In this document: piece after piece, positions 17,585 through 26,310 of the stretch | Layout of the letters: each line of letters begins with the position of its first letter | Position numbering within the stretch: position 1 is the first letter of the stretch | Source of the DNA: JAHBNG01 sp039028975 | Lineage (GTDB): Bacteria > Chloroflexota > Anaerolineae > Caldilineales > Caldilineaceae | Length of the DNA stretch: 64,000 bases | Direction: 5' to 3' | Assembly (NCBI GenBank): GCA_039028975.1 | Contig: JBCCHB010000090.1 | Span: 3,164 to 67,163 of the forward strand | Translations under genes and position numbers: made by a program | The notes under the pieces: generated by a model | What the model saw: only the letters and a program-made list of their open reading frames with translations | Told to the model about the DNA's origin: nothing | Databases searched by the model: none

Positions 17585-18046
17585 TTACCCATCAATTAAG
17601 ACTTTCTCCATATCAATCACCCAGTCCTCAACGCCATCATAAACGCCGTCAACATAGGATTCCTTACCATCATGTTGGTAGCCAAGTTTACGGTATAGTT
17701 GATGCCCAGGGTCGGCTGGGTCAGGTGAGGCAGCAAGTCCAATCGTTTGAAAGCCGCGCTGCATGGCACGTTTTTCGCACTCAAGCAAGAGGGCTTGGGC
17801 ATATCCTTTCCGTCTTTTATCAACTTTGGTAAAAAGATCCTCAATATCTGGGTAGTCAGGGTAAGTTGATTTGCCGGTGTATTTTAAAAAGACGAAGCTG
17901 ACAACTTCGTCGGCTTCTTCCACGATTAGAAATTCTCCCTTACCATTGGTTTGCGCGGTCAACCGATAAGCGATGTGCTCATCAAAGTTGGGACGCATCT
18001 GACGAAGGGATGAGGTGTCTTTTTCGGTTGCGTTTCGAATGTTCAT
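17585..18046 (-). CDS. GNAT-family N-acetyltransferase
   Basis: Protein of 153 residues, usual length. Reads 'NIRNATEKDTSSLRQMRP', 'GEFLIVEEADEVVSFVFLKY', 'IEDLFTKVDKRRKGYAQALL' where RRKGYA fits the acetyl-CoA pyrophosphate loop (R/Q-x-x-G-x-A/G), and 'ASPDPADPGHQLYRKLGYQ' near the end. The substrate cannot be inferred. It follows the hydrolase gene upstream by 25 bp on the same strand, so co-transcription is likely. Confidence 0.82.
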   Translation of the reverse strand: MNIRNATEKDTSSLRQMRPNFDEHIAYRLTAQTNGKGEFLIVEEADEVVSFVFLKYTGKSTYPDYPDIEDLFTKVDKRRKGYAQALLLECEKRAMQRGFQTIGLAASPDPADPGHQLYRKLGYQHDGKESYVDGVYDGVEDWVIDMEKVLIDG

Positions 18047-18071
18047 GACAATCGGGATAGTTTTTATCCTA

Positions 18072-19037
18072 TCAACGAACTATAAATCGCCGCTTTCCAT
18101 CTATAATACGTTCTTCAATTGCCTCATCAATCAGCAGAAGATCCAGATATCCAATCAGCGCACTTAGACCTGTAAAACGCATACCCCGGGGATGGTGCTT
18201 ATACATTACATCCAAGAGATCCTCTATTTGTTCTTTACCCTTACGCACCAACTCAAGACACTCGCCCTTGCGTAGGGAAATACGTTGGCGTTGGCGCTCA
18301 ATCAGCTCTTGAAAATCAGAAAAAGGTTCGCCATGCCCTGGATAAACGTGACGAATAGCCATCTTCTCAATGAGATCAAACATCTCAAGTAGTTTGGGGA
18401 GGCTGATTTCTCGTTCAAGATTATCAGTTAAGCGATGTTCCAACACGGGTGCGGGTGTCAAAGCTAGCAGCATGTCCGCTGCCAAGAACTGCTCGGTCTC
18501 TGGCTGGTAGAAGCAGGTTTGAGTATTGCTGTGGCCTGGGGCATAGAGCACCTGCCAAGGTAGCCCACCCATCTGAATCAGATCATCCAGCCCAAATGTC
18601 TCAACACGCTCTCTAGGAACAGACGACCAGATAGTCATGGTCTGTGCCATGCCGTCGAGAATCCCATTGCGATCATCATCAGCCAGATCAAACTGGTTGA
18701 GTGTAGTCTGCATAAAGTCCTGTCGCTGTTGCCACATTGTGTCCGTGTCATATGCCCAGGGTTCAATCTGTTCCCAAATCAACAAAGTGGCTGGGCTATT
18801 GGCAATGATGCGTCCGGCCATGCCCATATGATCCACGTGGGCATGGGTAACAACAACTTTCTGGATGTCAGCAGGTGCAAGACCATTTTCAGCAAGCGCA
18901 TCAACCAAGACATTCCAGCTCTCATCTGTGTCAATTCCGCAATCGACGAGCAGCGGTTCTGGCTCGACAAATAGGTATGTATTGGCCGGGCCAACGGAAA
19001 AGGGTGTGGGTAAAGATATGTGAATGGGTTGATTCAC
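18072..19037 (-). CDS. MBL-fold metallohydrolase
   Basis: Protein of 321 residues from GTG 19037, with GGAG just upstream. It has the HxHxDH zinc motif as THAHVDH (His65, His67, Asp69, His70), 'LYAPGHSNTQTCFY' for the next ligand, 'FLAADMLL' with the bridging Asp and 'VYPGHGEPF' for the last His. The C-terminal region resembles the winged-helix end of LACTB2/glyoxalase II-like enzymes. It probably hydrolyses a thioester, lactone or phosphodiester in the cytoplasm. Divergent from the YcaQ-type gene, sharing a control region with two repeated dyads. Confidence 0.84.
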   Translation of the reverse strand: MNQPIHISLPTPFSVGPANTYLFVEPEPLLVDCGIDTDESWNVLVDALAENGLAPADIQKVVVTHAHVDHMGMAGRIIANSPATLLIWEQIEPWAYDTDTMWQQRQDFMQTTLNQFDLADDDRNGILDGMAQTMTIWSSVPRERVETFGLDDLIQMGGLPWQVLYAPGHSNTQTCFYQPETEQFLAADMLLALTPAPVLEHRLTDNLEREISLPKLLEMFDLIEKMAIRHVYPGHGEPFSDFQELIERQRQRISLRKGECLELVRKGKEQIEDLLDVMYKHHPRGMRFTGLSALIGYLDLLLIDEAIEERIIDGKRRFIVR

Positions 19038-19106
19038 GCAGCGGCTCCATTTTCATTCTGAGAGTATGAGTTGGTTGTAGAGTTCAGACGGATGATTGTC
19101 TCCTTG

Positions 19107-19211
19107 GTCAATTCGTTTTGTCAGAACAATAATATGATCTCCACCGTTTTTGCACCAGATCATAAAGATGGCATCAATTCGTTTTGTCAGAACAATAGTA
19201 TAATCTTCACG
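19107..19211. promoter_or_regulatory. Two 39-bp direct repeats with TTGT-N4-ACAA dyads
   Basis: TCAATTCGTTTTGTCAGAAC starts both copies (19107 and 19173, 66 bp apart) and each goes on with CAATARTATRATCT. Inside is TTGTCAGAACAA, a TTGT-N4-ACAA dyad, followed by a TATAAT-like word. Between divergent genes this fits a twin operator for a DNA-binding regulator; it could also be a short repeat duplication. Confidence 0.45.
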
Positions 19212-19376
19212 GTGCAATGAGCATTAGCTCATCAGTATAACATCTTTTGATTTGGAAGAGGGAAAAATACGGCATAGGAAAAAATTGAATGGGAAAAGTT
19301 GAATCATACCGGCATTGGCGAATGGGTGACAGGATCGCGATTGCCCAATTCAAGCCTTCTAGTTGCCTTGGAGCTG

Positions 19377-19385
19377 TGGTATAGT
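19377..19385 (+). promoter_or_regulatory. Extended -10 promoter, likely leaderless start
   Basis: TGGTATAGT is an extended -10 box ending 6 bases before ATG 19392, so transcription would begin at or near the start codon and the mRNA would be leaderless. No ribosome site is present before this ATG. No good -35 box is seen. Confidence 0.45.
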
Positions 19386-19391
19386 TAGCTC

Positions 19392-20612
19392 ATGGCAACA
19401 AAAAAGATCATCACACCCCAAAGTGCCCGTCGACTGGCCATCTCTGCACAACAGCTCAGTGGTCCAATACCCAAAGCCAATCGCGAATCCATGCTTAAAG
19501 TACTGGGTCATATTCGCTGCCTTCAAATGGATCCCATCAGAGCGGTTGAGCGCACCCAATATCTGGTTCTCTGGTCTCGATTAGGTCAATATGATCGAGA
19601 GGAGTTCCATCGATTGGTCTACCAGGAGCGCGCCCTCTTTGAATATTGGGCACATGCAGCTTCTTTTGTGCTGACCGAAGATTACCCCCTCCATGAATAT
19701 ATGATGCGACGGTACGGTCAAGATGGTTCCGCTTGGTCCAAAAGATTGAGAACCTGGGTCAAGGATAACCAGAGCTTTTGCGATTTTGTCCTCGACGAAA
19801 TCACCGGGCGTGGCCCACTATTGACCCAAGATATTAAGGACCAGTCCAAAGTGCCGTGGGCATCCAGCGGCTGGACATCAGGCCGCAGCGTCTCGTACAT
19901 GATCGACTATCTATGGAGTAGCGGTCAACTTATGGTTGCCCAGCGAGATGGACTCAAACGTTGGTGGGATCTCACGGAACGAGTGTTGCCAGAAGGGGTG
20001 CCTGATGGCGGTTGGTCTGCTGCCGACGTAACGCGTGATGCGCTTCAAAAGTCACTAAAAGGGTTAGGCATAGCCCAATCTAAACATATCAACCACCACT
20101 TTATAGAAGGGCGCTATCCAGAGCTTGACAGGGTTCTAACCCAACTGGTAACTGAGGGGTTGGTCGAGCCAGTCCAAGTGAAGGGCTGGGAGGGGGAGTG
20201 GTTTATCCACACAGAGATGCTCCCCCTACTTCAGCGGATCGAGGCGGGAGATTGGCGACCGCGTACAGTGCTGCTATCGCCCTTTGACAATCTGATTCGG
20301 GATCGGGATCGCACTGAACTGATGTGGGATTTCATGTATCGGATTGAGATCTACGTACCCCAGGCCAAACGTCAGTACGGTTACTATGTTCTACCGATTC
20401 TGAGGGGAGATCGCCTCATCGGTCGCATTGACCCCAAGATGGACCGGAAGAAAGGGCAACTCGTTGTCAACCAGATCTATTTAGAATCCAAAGTCAAAGA
20501 GAGTAAAGCCCTAGCCACTGAGCTAAGACGGAGTATCCAAAGCTTGGGACGTTTTCTGGAGGCCACAACCATCGAATACGGTCCTGATGTCCCCCAAATT
20601 TTTCGCTCATGA
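19392..20612 (+). CDS. Winged-helix DNA glycosylase, YcaQ/AlkZ-like
   Basis: Protein of 406 residues, the length of the HTH_42 (YcaQ) family. The N-terminus 'SARRLAISAQQLSG' and 'VLGHIRCLQMDPIRAVERTQYLVLWSRLG' contains the family Q-x-(D/Q) catalytic motif as Gln45-Met-Asp47; 'FEYWAHAASFV' and 'RTVLLSPFDNLIRDRDRTELMWDFMYRIEIYVP' are also characteristic. Members unhook DNA interstrand crosslinks and remove bulky alkylated bases. It overlaps the next gene by 4 bp (ATGA), so it is translated together with an ATP-grasp enzyme. This pairing may point to self-resistance to an alkylating metabolite, but no toxin biosynthesis genes are nearby. Confidence 0.87.
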   Translation: MATKKIITPQSARRLAISAQQLSGPIPKANRESMLKVLGHIRCLQMDPIRAVERTQYLVLWSRLGQYDREEFHRLVYQERALFEYWAHAASFVLTEDYPLHEYMMRRYGQDGSAWSKRLRTWVKDNQSFCDFVLDEITGRGPLLTQDIKDQSKVPWASSGWTSGRSVSYMIDYLWSSGQLMVAQRDGLKRWWDLTERVLPEGVPDGGWSAADVTRDALQKSLKGLGIAQSKHINHHFIEGRYPELDRVLTQLVTEGLVEPVQVKGWEGEWFIHTEMLPLLQRIEAGDWRPRTVLLSPFDNLIRDRDRTELMWDFMYRIEIYVPQAKRQYGYYVLPILRGDRLIGRIDPKMDRKKGQLVVNQIYLESKVKESKALATELRRSIQSLGRFLEATTIEYGPDVPQIFRS

Positions 20613-21457
20613 ATTTAAATATTGAATCTTTGCTCAATGCCTGTCAGAAATTACAAGTGGACTATCGCGTTCTCCATTCAGGGCAGAATGTAGTGGAGGT
20701 ACAGACGCCGGCTGGGCCACGTTTCTTTGTCAACTGGAGTACGCCACTCAATGATCAAGGTGTAGTCAAACTCTGTGAAGACAAGGATTATACCTCCACG
20801 CTGCTGGAAGGTGTGATCAACATGCCCTGCACGCGCGCCTTTTTGGATCCTCACGTAAACCCTGCCTATAAGCGCTATCGCAGCCATACAACATTCTCTC
20901 AGGTCATTCAGGAGATTGAAGCGGAATTTGCCTATCCATTTATCCTCAAACGCAACCGAGGTTCCCATGGGACCAATGTATTTCGCATTGAAACCAGTGG
21001 CGAGTTGGAGCAGAAGCTGGCCCTGATCTTTGACAAGAAGCACAAAGATTATGACTATGTGGTTTTGGCCCAAGAGGTGATTGACATTGATGCTGAATTC
21101 CGCTCGATCTTCTTAGCAGGTGCACATCAATTCTCCTACCGCAAGGACACAACAGGAGCCACATTTTCTGGCAACCTCAGTCCCTTTCGCTGGGGAGATA
21201 CAAAAGCTCAATTGATCACGGATGAGGAGTTGAATCAGCAAATTTGTGGGTTTATGGCTCCAGCACTAGCTACCTTACCTATTCCTTTCGTTGGCGCAGA
21301 TATTGCACGGGATCAAGATGGAACATTTTGGCTGATCGAGCTGAATGCAGCACCGGGTTTCGGATTCTTTATTCGGGATTGTGGTCGCGAATTGGTCGAT
21401 ATTCTCTATGAAAAGATGCTCTATCAGTTAGGAATTCCTAAATCATTCCGGGAATGA
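20609..21457 (+). CDS. ATP-grasp ligase, RimK-like
   Basis: Protein of 282 residues. ATP-grasp features: 'FAYPFILKRNRGSHGTNVFRI' (ATP-binding Lys and Gly-rich loop), 'YVVLAQEVIDIDAEFRSIFL' (adenine-binding hinge) and 'IPFVGADIARDQDGTFWLIELNAAPGFGF' with the Mg-binding Glu/Asn pair. Such enzymes join a carboxylate to an amine through an acyl phosphate; the substrates may be a peptide or amino acid. Translationally coupled to the DNA glycosylase gene, with no ribosome site of its own. RimK-type protein modification, peptide ligation or cyanophycin-like synthesis cannot be told apart. Confidence 0.82.
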   Translation: MNLNIESLLNACQKLQVDYRVLHSGQNVVEVQTPAGPRFFVNWSTPLNDQGVVKLCEDKDYTSTLLEGVINMPCTRAFLDPHVNPAYKRYRSHTTFSQVIQEIEAEFAYPFILKRNRGSHGTNVFRIETSGELEQKLALIFDKKHKDYDYVVLAQEVIDIDAEFRSIFLAGAHQFSYRKDTTGATFSGNLSPFRWGDTKAQLITDEELNQQICGFMAPALATLPIPFVGADIARDQDGTFWLIELNAAPGFGFFIRDCGRELVDILYEKMLYQLGIPKSFRE

Positions 21458-21550
21458 TTTGTTAGCGTTTACATTCCATTTACATCTTCCCCTTTCTATC
21501 CTCACCAACTTTGTTATACTGATCCCTGCCACGAATGAAAAAAGCTTTTT

Positions 21551-21590
21551 GTAACTACTCGGTCAGCATGGCCGGGTAGTTACGCTTTTT
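21551..21590 (+). terminator. Intrinsic terminator after the ATP-grasp gene
   Basis: GTAACTACTCGG (21551-21562) pairs with CCGGGTAGTTAC (21572-21583) with one G-T pair, followed by GCTTTTT. The AAAAAGC before it lets the reverse strand act too. A TTATACT word at 21523-21535 stands just upstream, so a very short transcript could start here, but this is weak. Confidence 0.7.
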
Positions 21591-21605
21591 CGTGAATAAC
21601 ATTAG

Positions 21606-21720
21606 TATACTTCGCCAGAAAAGTCTTGTCCCGTCTACTCAATTAATTTACTATGCGAAGTCCCGAGAAGGGAGGGGGATTCCCGCCTTCACGAGAACAA
21701 GCTTTTCTGGCCATCTATAG
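21606..21720 (-). repeat. MITE-like element, copy A
   Basis: Terminal inverted repeats TTCGCCAGAAAAGTCTTGTC (from 21611) and GAACAAGCTTTTCTGGCC (ending 21712) enclose about 80 bp with CCCGAGAAGGGAGGGGGATT. Read on the minus strand it matches the elements at 24743-24856 and 49111-49226 almost along its length. It has no coding capacity, so it would need a transposase from elsewhere. Confidence 0.75.
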
Positions 21721-21762
21721 GGCTCAGTTGGGTCTTATAGACTTAGTCAGGAGAAAAAATGT

Positions 21763-23481
21763 ATGTTCAAGAGACGAAAAGTAGTCATTGTATGGGCACT
21801 CTCGGTAGGCATCACGCTCTGTATTGCGCTTCTTTCTCTTATGCGCCCTGCGATGGCAACTGTTCATTCAGCCGAGGTTGACTCAGAACGCTTGGATCCA
21901 GAAAATGCTCTTTCAGAGAAGGTGAACTCGGAGCTAGTTCAGTTGCCTACTGAACTTGAGGCTCAGAACGCGCGTCAGGAATTGGACCTCCATTCTGTTC
22001 GACAGACCTTGGTCTTCACCAATCTATTCGTCCTCAACAGCAGTCCAACACGATTGGGAGAGGCGACCTACTTCACCGCAGCCATCTCTACGACCAGCCC
22101 AATCTCAGTTCAGTGGGCTTTTGGAGACGGAAATGCAGGCACAGGTCTCACGACAACCCACACATACACCGCACCTGGAACCTATGAAGCAACGGTCACC
22201 GTCACAGACAATACGCAAACCCTCACCAGCACAACCCAAGCGGCAATCCTAAATGCCTACACACTCTACCTACCCGCTACCTTCGAATCCATTGGGCCGC
22301 CTGTCAAGGTCGGAGCACAGCTTGCGGCCGATATTCGCACTGCTTTTACCAACACGATTCTAGCAGCCAATTTAGCCACGGTCCACCAGGTAGGCAGCAG
22401 GTGGATTCGTTTTGGCGTGCCGCGGCATCGTCTGGAAGTTTCTCCCGGCGTCTATGAGTGGGACACCCTAGACAATACGTTGGATCATATCGAAGCGGCG
22501 GACCTGTCACCATTGCCCTTTGTGTACGGAACTCCATCTGACATTGAAGCCAACGATTGTGGTCCAGCGTCTGATATGGTGGCATTTGATGATTTTATGT
22601 CCGTCTTGGTGGCTCGCTATGCGGACCAGGTTGGCGCATGGGAGTTCGTAAACGAGCCAGATGCCAAAACTCGATATGATCCGTGGGGGCCAATTATTGG
22701 CTGTTATGGGCTTGTTCCAGAAGCTTACGCAGCCCAGCTAGAAGTCTTCCATCGTAACGTCCGTCAATATGATCCAACGGCACTGGTGGTCTCTGGTGGA
22801 CTGGCTTATGACAACTGGCCCATCTTTGAGCGCACCTTCTGGGATGAGGCGTTGAAGGCTGGAGCTGGCCAATTTTTTGACGTAGCCAATTTCCACTATT
22901 ACCCCATCAACCCAGTAGAGTTTCCTACGATGAAACACAAATATGACGAAATTGTGGGGACCATGAGCGCCAACAATGTATTTGGCAAACAAGTATGGGT
23001 AACAGAGACGGGCATGTGGGTCAACCATGGAGGCAGCCTAGAAGCCCACAAAAACTTTATTGTTCAGCAGCAGACCATCGGCTATGCAGCTGGCATTGAG
23101 AACATCTTCTGGTATGATCCCCAAGCCAGACCGCTTGGGCCGGAGCACATTCATCGCTGGTTCTTTACAGAAGATAGGGAACCAATCAATGGCTTTGAGA
23201 CCTATCAGCTCTATACGAGCAAGGTTAGAGGCACTATTGCTCGCGGTAAGGCGACCAATTTTCCAGACAATATAGAGGCGTATCGATTCATAACAAGTAA
23301 TCGTGAGCTGTATGTTGCCTGGTCAAATACGATTACCGAAAACGTAACCCTTGACGCAAAGTTGGATGCAACAGTGACGAGCCGGGATGGAGATGTGATG
23401 TTTACCGTACCAGCAGAAGACGGACAAGTCACGGTTGAAATTGGTACAACACCCATCTATATAGAGTTTATAGAGCCATAA
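21763..23481 (+). CDS. Secreted PKD-domain glycoside hydrolase-like protein
   Basis: Protein of 572 residues; ATG 21763 has AGGAG at 21749-21753. A signal peptide or anchor (about 1-33, 'IVWALSVGITLCIALLSLM') leads to a PKD domain (about 110-165, 'VQWAFGDGNAGTG', 'THTYTAPGTYEATVTVTD'), a linker with 'LYLPA', and a TIM-barrel glycosidase (about 185-480). 'WEFVNEPD' gives the acid/base Glu298 and 'VWVTETGMW' the nucleophile Glu415, as in clan GH-A families such as GH5 and GH39. A C-terminal beta domain ends the protein. Likely acts outside the cell on a polysaccharide, unknown which. It sits between two terminators as a single-gene unit. Confidence 0.82.
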   Translation: MFKRRKVVIVWALSVGITLCIALLSLMRPAMATVHSAEVDSERLDPENALSEKVNSELVQLPTELEAQNARQELDLHSVRQTLVFTNLFVLNSSPTRLGEATYFTAAISTTSPISVQWAFGDGNAGTGLTTTHTYTAPGTYEATVTVTDNTQTLTSTTQAAILNAYTLYLPATFESIGPPVKVGAQLAADIRTAFTNTILAANLATVHQVGSRWIRFGVPRHRLEVSPGVYEWDTLDNTLDHIEAADLSPLPFVYGTPSDIEANDCGPASDMVAFDDFMSVLVARYADQVGAWEFVNEPDAKTRYDPWGPIIGCYGLVPEAYAAQLEVFHRNVRQYDPTALVVSGGLAYDNWPIFERTFWDEALKAGAGQFFDVANFHYYPINPVEFPTMKHKYDEIVGTMSANNVFGKQVWVTETGMWVNHGGSLEAHKNFIVQQQTIGYAAGIENIFWYDPQARPLGPEHIHRWFFTEDREPINGFETYQLYTSKVRGTIARGKATNFPDNIEAYRFITSNRELYVAWSNTITENVTLDAKLDATVTSRDGDVMFTVPAEDGQVTVEIGTTPIYIEFIEP

Positions 23482-23660
23482 CCAAGTATAAAGGGGGCAT
23501 CTACACCCGGATCTACCTCCACCGTAAGGAAGGGATACACAAAATTGCTTAGATAGACAAGTCATTTTGCCAATGTAGCGTGACAGCCACCGTGCTACAA
23601 TGACTCATGCAGAATATCATCTTCTTTCTCCTTCTTAGAATTTGGGTTTTGGGTAGATTG

Positions 23661-23696
23661 AAGAAGGCTCGGGCGCAGTCCCGAGCCTTCTTATTT
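23661..23696 (+). terminator. Strong intrinsic terminator
   Basis: AAGAAGGCTCGGG (23661-23673) pairs perfectly with CCCGAGCCTTCTT (23680-23692) across the loop CGCAGT and is followed by ATTTTC. It lies 180 bp after the glycosidase gene. A small frame of 35 codons from ATG 23607 ('MQNIIFFLLLRIWVLG') overlaps the hairpin, and a TACAAT word precedes it, so an attenuated leader of the following gene is possible but unsupported by any known motif. Confidence 0.8.
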
Positions 23697-23846
23697 TCTA
23701 GACATCTTCGCTGACTCTACTCTTAATAGGTTCACCCCATTTTTCAAGTCCTTCTGTCCATAATTGATTCTTCTCTGAATAGTCGGTAGAATAGAGAACA
23801 CTGCTCCCGAGCGCAATGAAAACCTGTATTCTATTTGGAGGAACTA

Positions 23847-24740
23847 ATGAGCACCGATGGCTTGTTTCGCGGCATTATGCCCCCCATGGTCACCCCATTT
23901 GACCATAACGAAGAGATTGACGAAGCTGCTCTACGTGCGGATATCCGCTATATGATTGATGAGGCAAAGGTCCATGGCATCGTAGTTGGCGGTAGCACGG
24001 GCGAAGGGCATACATTCACCACCGCCGAAGCTCGTCAACTAGTTGGGATTACCTGCGATGAGGTGGCAGGGAAGCTCCCCGTGATCGCAGGTGTGATTGT
24101 GGACAGCACTCGCCAAGCCGTGGAGCGGGTTCAAGCCTTGGCGGATCTACCGGTTGATGCGCTTCAGGTGACGCCCGTTCACTACCTATTTCGGCCATCA
24201 GATGAGATGATGCAACGCCACTTCGCCACTATTGTTGAGAGCATTCAACTTCCGCTGATGATCTACAATGTAGTTCCCTGGTCCTACTGTTCACCTGCGC
24301 TGCTAACCAAGATTATCACAGAAGTCGATGGGGTCATTGGGGTAAAGCAGAGTGCTGGCGACCTGAAATTGTTGGCCGATCTGCTGCTCATGTTGGGCGA
24401 CCGAGGCACGGTCTTCACCGCGGTTGACGCCCTGCTCTACCCCTCCTTTACGCTTAAAGCCCAAGGTGCCATTGCTGCTATTCTAACTGCAGCCCCCGAT
24501 CTCTGCATCCAGCTTTGGGATGCAGTGCAAGCCAACGATCACGAGACGGCCCTCGCTCTCCACAATCGACTGCTTTTGATCTGGAATGCAATCGTTGGCG
24601 ACAACTTACCAGCTTGTGTCAAAACGGTCATGACTTTACGAGGTCGCCATGGGGGTATTGCTCGAGCACCTATGACGCCAACTACGGATGAACAAGCAAC
24701 AGCCATCGAACACGCCCTAGCCAAAGCAGACCTGCTCTAA
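23847..24740 (+). CDS. Dihydrodipicolinate synthase family lyase
   Basis: Protein of 297 residues. ATG 23847 has GGAGG at 23837-23841; the in-frame TTG 23835 lacks one. It shows the class I aldolase barrel: 'GGSTGEGHTF' (49-57), 'VTPVHYLF' with Tyr113, 'LMIYNVVP' and the Schiff-base lysine in 'GVIGVKQSAGD' (Lys167). The family includes DapA, N-acetylneuraminate lyase and 2-keto-3-deoxy sugar acid aldolases. No other lysine genes are present and the neighbours are a glycosidase and a sulfatase, so a sugar-acid aldolase or other pyruvate-dependent lyase is more likely than DapA. Confidence 0.85.
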   Translation: MSTDGLFRGIMPPMVTPFDHNEEIDEAALRADIRYMIDEAKVHGIVVGGSTGEGHTFTTAEARQLVGITCDEVAGKLPVIAGVIVDSTRQAVERVQALADLPVDALQVTPVHYLFRPSDEMMQRHFATIVESIQLPLMIYNVVPWSYCSPALLTKIITEVDGVIGVKQSAGDLKLLADLLLMLGDRGTVFTAVDALLYPSFTLKAQGAIAAILTAAPDLCIQLWDAVQANDHETALALHNRLLLIWNAIVGDNLPACVKTVMTLRGRHGGIARAPMTPTTDEQATAIEHALAKADLL

Positions 24741-24742
24741 AT

Positions 24743-24856
24743 ATGGAAGGCCAGAAAAGCTTGTTCCTGTGAAGACGGGTATCTCCCTCCCTTCTCGGCA
24801 TTTCCCAATGCGCATTGGGGCGCGGTCAGCGTAAATGTTTTCTGACAAAGTATATC
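24743..24856 (+). repeat. MITE-like element, copy B
   Basis: GGCCAGAAAAGCTTGTTC (24749-24766) and the following GTGAAGACGGG..CTCCCTCCCTTCTCGG match the reverse complement of copy A. The right end is diverged (AAATGTTTTCTGACAAAGTA). It lies between the lyase and sulfatase genes and covers the first codons of the longest sulfatase frame, a reason to place that gene's start further in. Confidence 0.7.
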
Positions 24857-24876
24857 CAGCGAGAAAGAATATTCCC

Positions 24877-26310
24877 ATGAACCCAATGAACCTTCTCTAC
24901 ATCATCTCCGATCAACACTCCTATGACGCAATGGGCTGTTATGGCAGCGCCACGGTACAGACGCCCAATCTAGATCGTTTGGCAGAGCGAGGCACCCGCT
25001 TTACAAATGCCTACACGAATTGCCCTATCTGCGTTCCAGTCCGAGCGGCCTTGGCCACGGGTCGTTATGTACACCAAGATGGCTTTTGGGACAATGGGCA
25101 TCCTTATGATGGCTCGATCCCTAGTTGGCATCACTATCTGCGTGATCAGGGGGTCCAGGTCGATTCTATTGGCAAGCTACATTTCCGCTCAACTGACGAC
25201 GACTTGGGATTCACCCAATCAGTAGAGCCCCTCAACGTGGTGGCTGGTGTTGGGGACATCCTAGGCTGTATCCGAGATAATCCACCTTTGCGTCAGAAAA
25301 AGGATGGCATTTTAGAGTCTGGTCCAGGCGATTCGACATACCTCCAATATGATATTCGCAATGCTGAAAATGGCTGTCGTTGGCTGGCTCAACATGCCAA
25401 TGACGAGCAACCATGGGTGCTATTTCTATCGTTTGTCTGCCCTCATCCGCCCTACATTGCCCCACCAGCCCTCTACGATGCCTATCCGTTAGACGGTATT
25501 GAGATGATGCCCCAATGGCAGCAAACAGAGTGGCCAGAACATTCAGCAATGGCTTATTTCCGTCACTTTTTCGGTCTGGAAGAGCAATTTACAGAACATG
25601 AGATTCGTCGTATGAATGCGGCTTACTATGGGGCAACGACCCATCTAGACCAGCAGATTGGACGGGTGCTGAACCAGCTAGATGAGCTAGGTCTAACCGA
25701 CAAAACTCGCACCATCTACACGTCCGATCATGGGGAGAGCCGGGGAGCCAGGGGCCTCTTTGGCAAGTTCACCATGTATGAAGAGTCGGTTGGTATTCCG
25801 TTTATCATGGCAGGTCCAGATGTGCCAGAGGGCAAAGTCTGCAATACACCCGTCTCCTTAATCGACTCATATCCTACCATTGTGGATGCAGTTGATATGC
25901 CTGTGCCAGAAGCGAATTTAGACGGTGAGTCGCTTTGGTCGATTGCGGCTGGCCCAGATCAAGAACGGCTAGCTTTTAGCGAGTACCATGCTGTCGGCTC
26001 TCAGCACGCTTCCTTCATGGTCACTGACGGTCACCACAAGTACATTCATTACGTGAATAGTGTCCCCCAGCTCTTTGACTTACACACCGATCCAAAGGAA
26101 TTGAATGATTTGAGTCAATCCCAGCCGGAGGTTGCCGCATCGTTTGAGCAGAAGCTACGTACCATACTCGATCCAGATGCAGTTGATGCTCAGGCCAAAG
26201 CGGATCAGCGGTCTAAAGTTGATGCCTTTGGTGGGGAGGAAGCAGTCCGTAGCCGGGGATACTTTGTCAATTCACCTACCCCTGATGAGAAGCCAGCATT
26301 TCATCAATAG
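24877..26310 (+). CDS. Sulfatase (formylglycine-dependent)
   Basis: Protein of 477 residues. I chose ATG 24877; an upstream in-frame ATG at 24835 lies inside a MITE-like repeat. Starts 'MNLLYIISDQHSYDAMGCYG' with metal-binding Asp12/Gln13; the signature CVPVR (Cys52 to Arg56, C-x-P-x-R) is the site where Cys is converted to formylglycine. 'IYTSDHGESRG' gives the later metal Asp and His, and 'SIGKLHFRS' a further site. No signal peptide, so probably cytoplasmic. The overall sequence is like choline-sulfatase and other alkyl or aryl sulfatases, but the substrate is not certain. No maturation enzyme is in the window. Probably co-transcribed with the lyase gene. Confidence 0.85.
   Translation: MNPMNLLYIISDQHSYDAMGCYGSATVQTPNLDRLAERGTRFTNAYTNCPICVPVRAALATGRYVHQDGFWDNGHPYDGSIPSWHHYLRDQGVQVDSIGKLHFRSTDDDLGFTQSVEPLNVVAGVGDILGCIRDNPPLRQKKDGILESGPGDSTYLQYDIRNAENGCRWLAQHANDEQPWVLFLSFVCPHPPYIAPPALYDAYPLDGIEMMPQWQQTEWPEHSAMAYFRHFFGLEEQFTEHEIRRMNAAYYGATTHLDQQIGRVLNQLDELGLTDKTRTIYTSDHGESRGARGLFGKFTMYEESVGIPFIMAGPDVPEGKVCNTPVSLIDSYPTIVDAVDMPVPEANLDGESLWSIAAGPDQERLAFSEYHAVGSQHASFMVTDGHHKYIHYVNSVPQLFDLHTDPKELNDLSQSQPEVAASFEQKLRTILDPDAVDAQAKADQRSKVDAFGGEEAVRSRGYFVNSPTPDEKPAFHQ

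Noticed and set aside
23607..23714. Leader peptide or T-box upstream of the lyase
   Set aside because: No run of one amino acid codon, no T-box sequence; the hairpin is better read as a terminator.
23847..24740. Annotation as dapA (lysine biosynthesis)
   Set aside because: Family core is present but there is a second homologue at 38641, no lysine gene nearby and a sugar-related context; name kept at family level.
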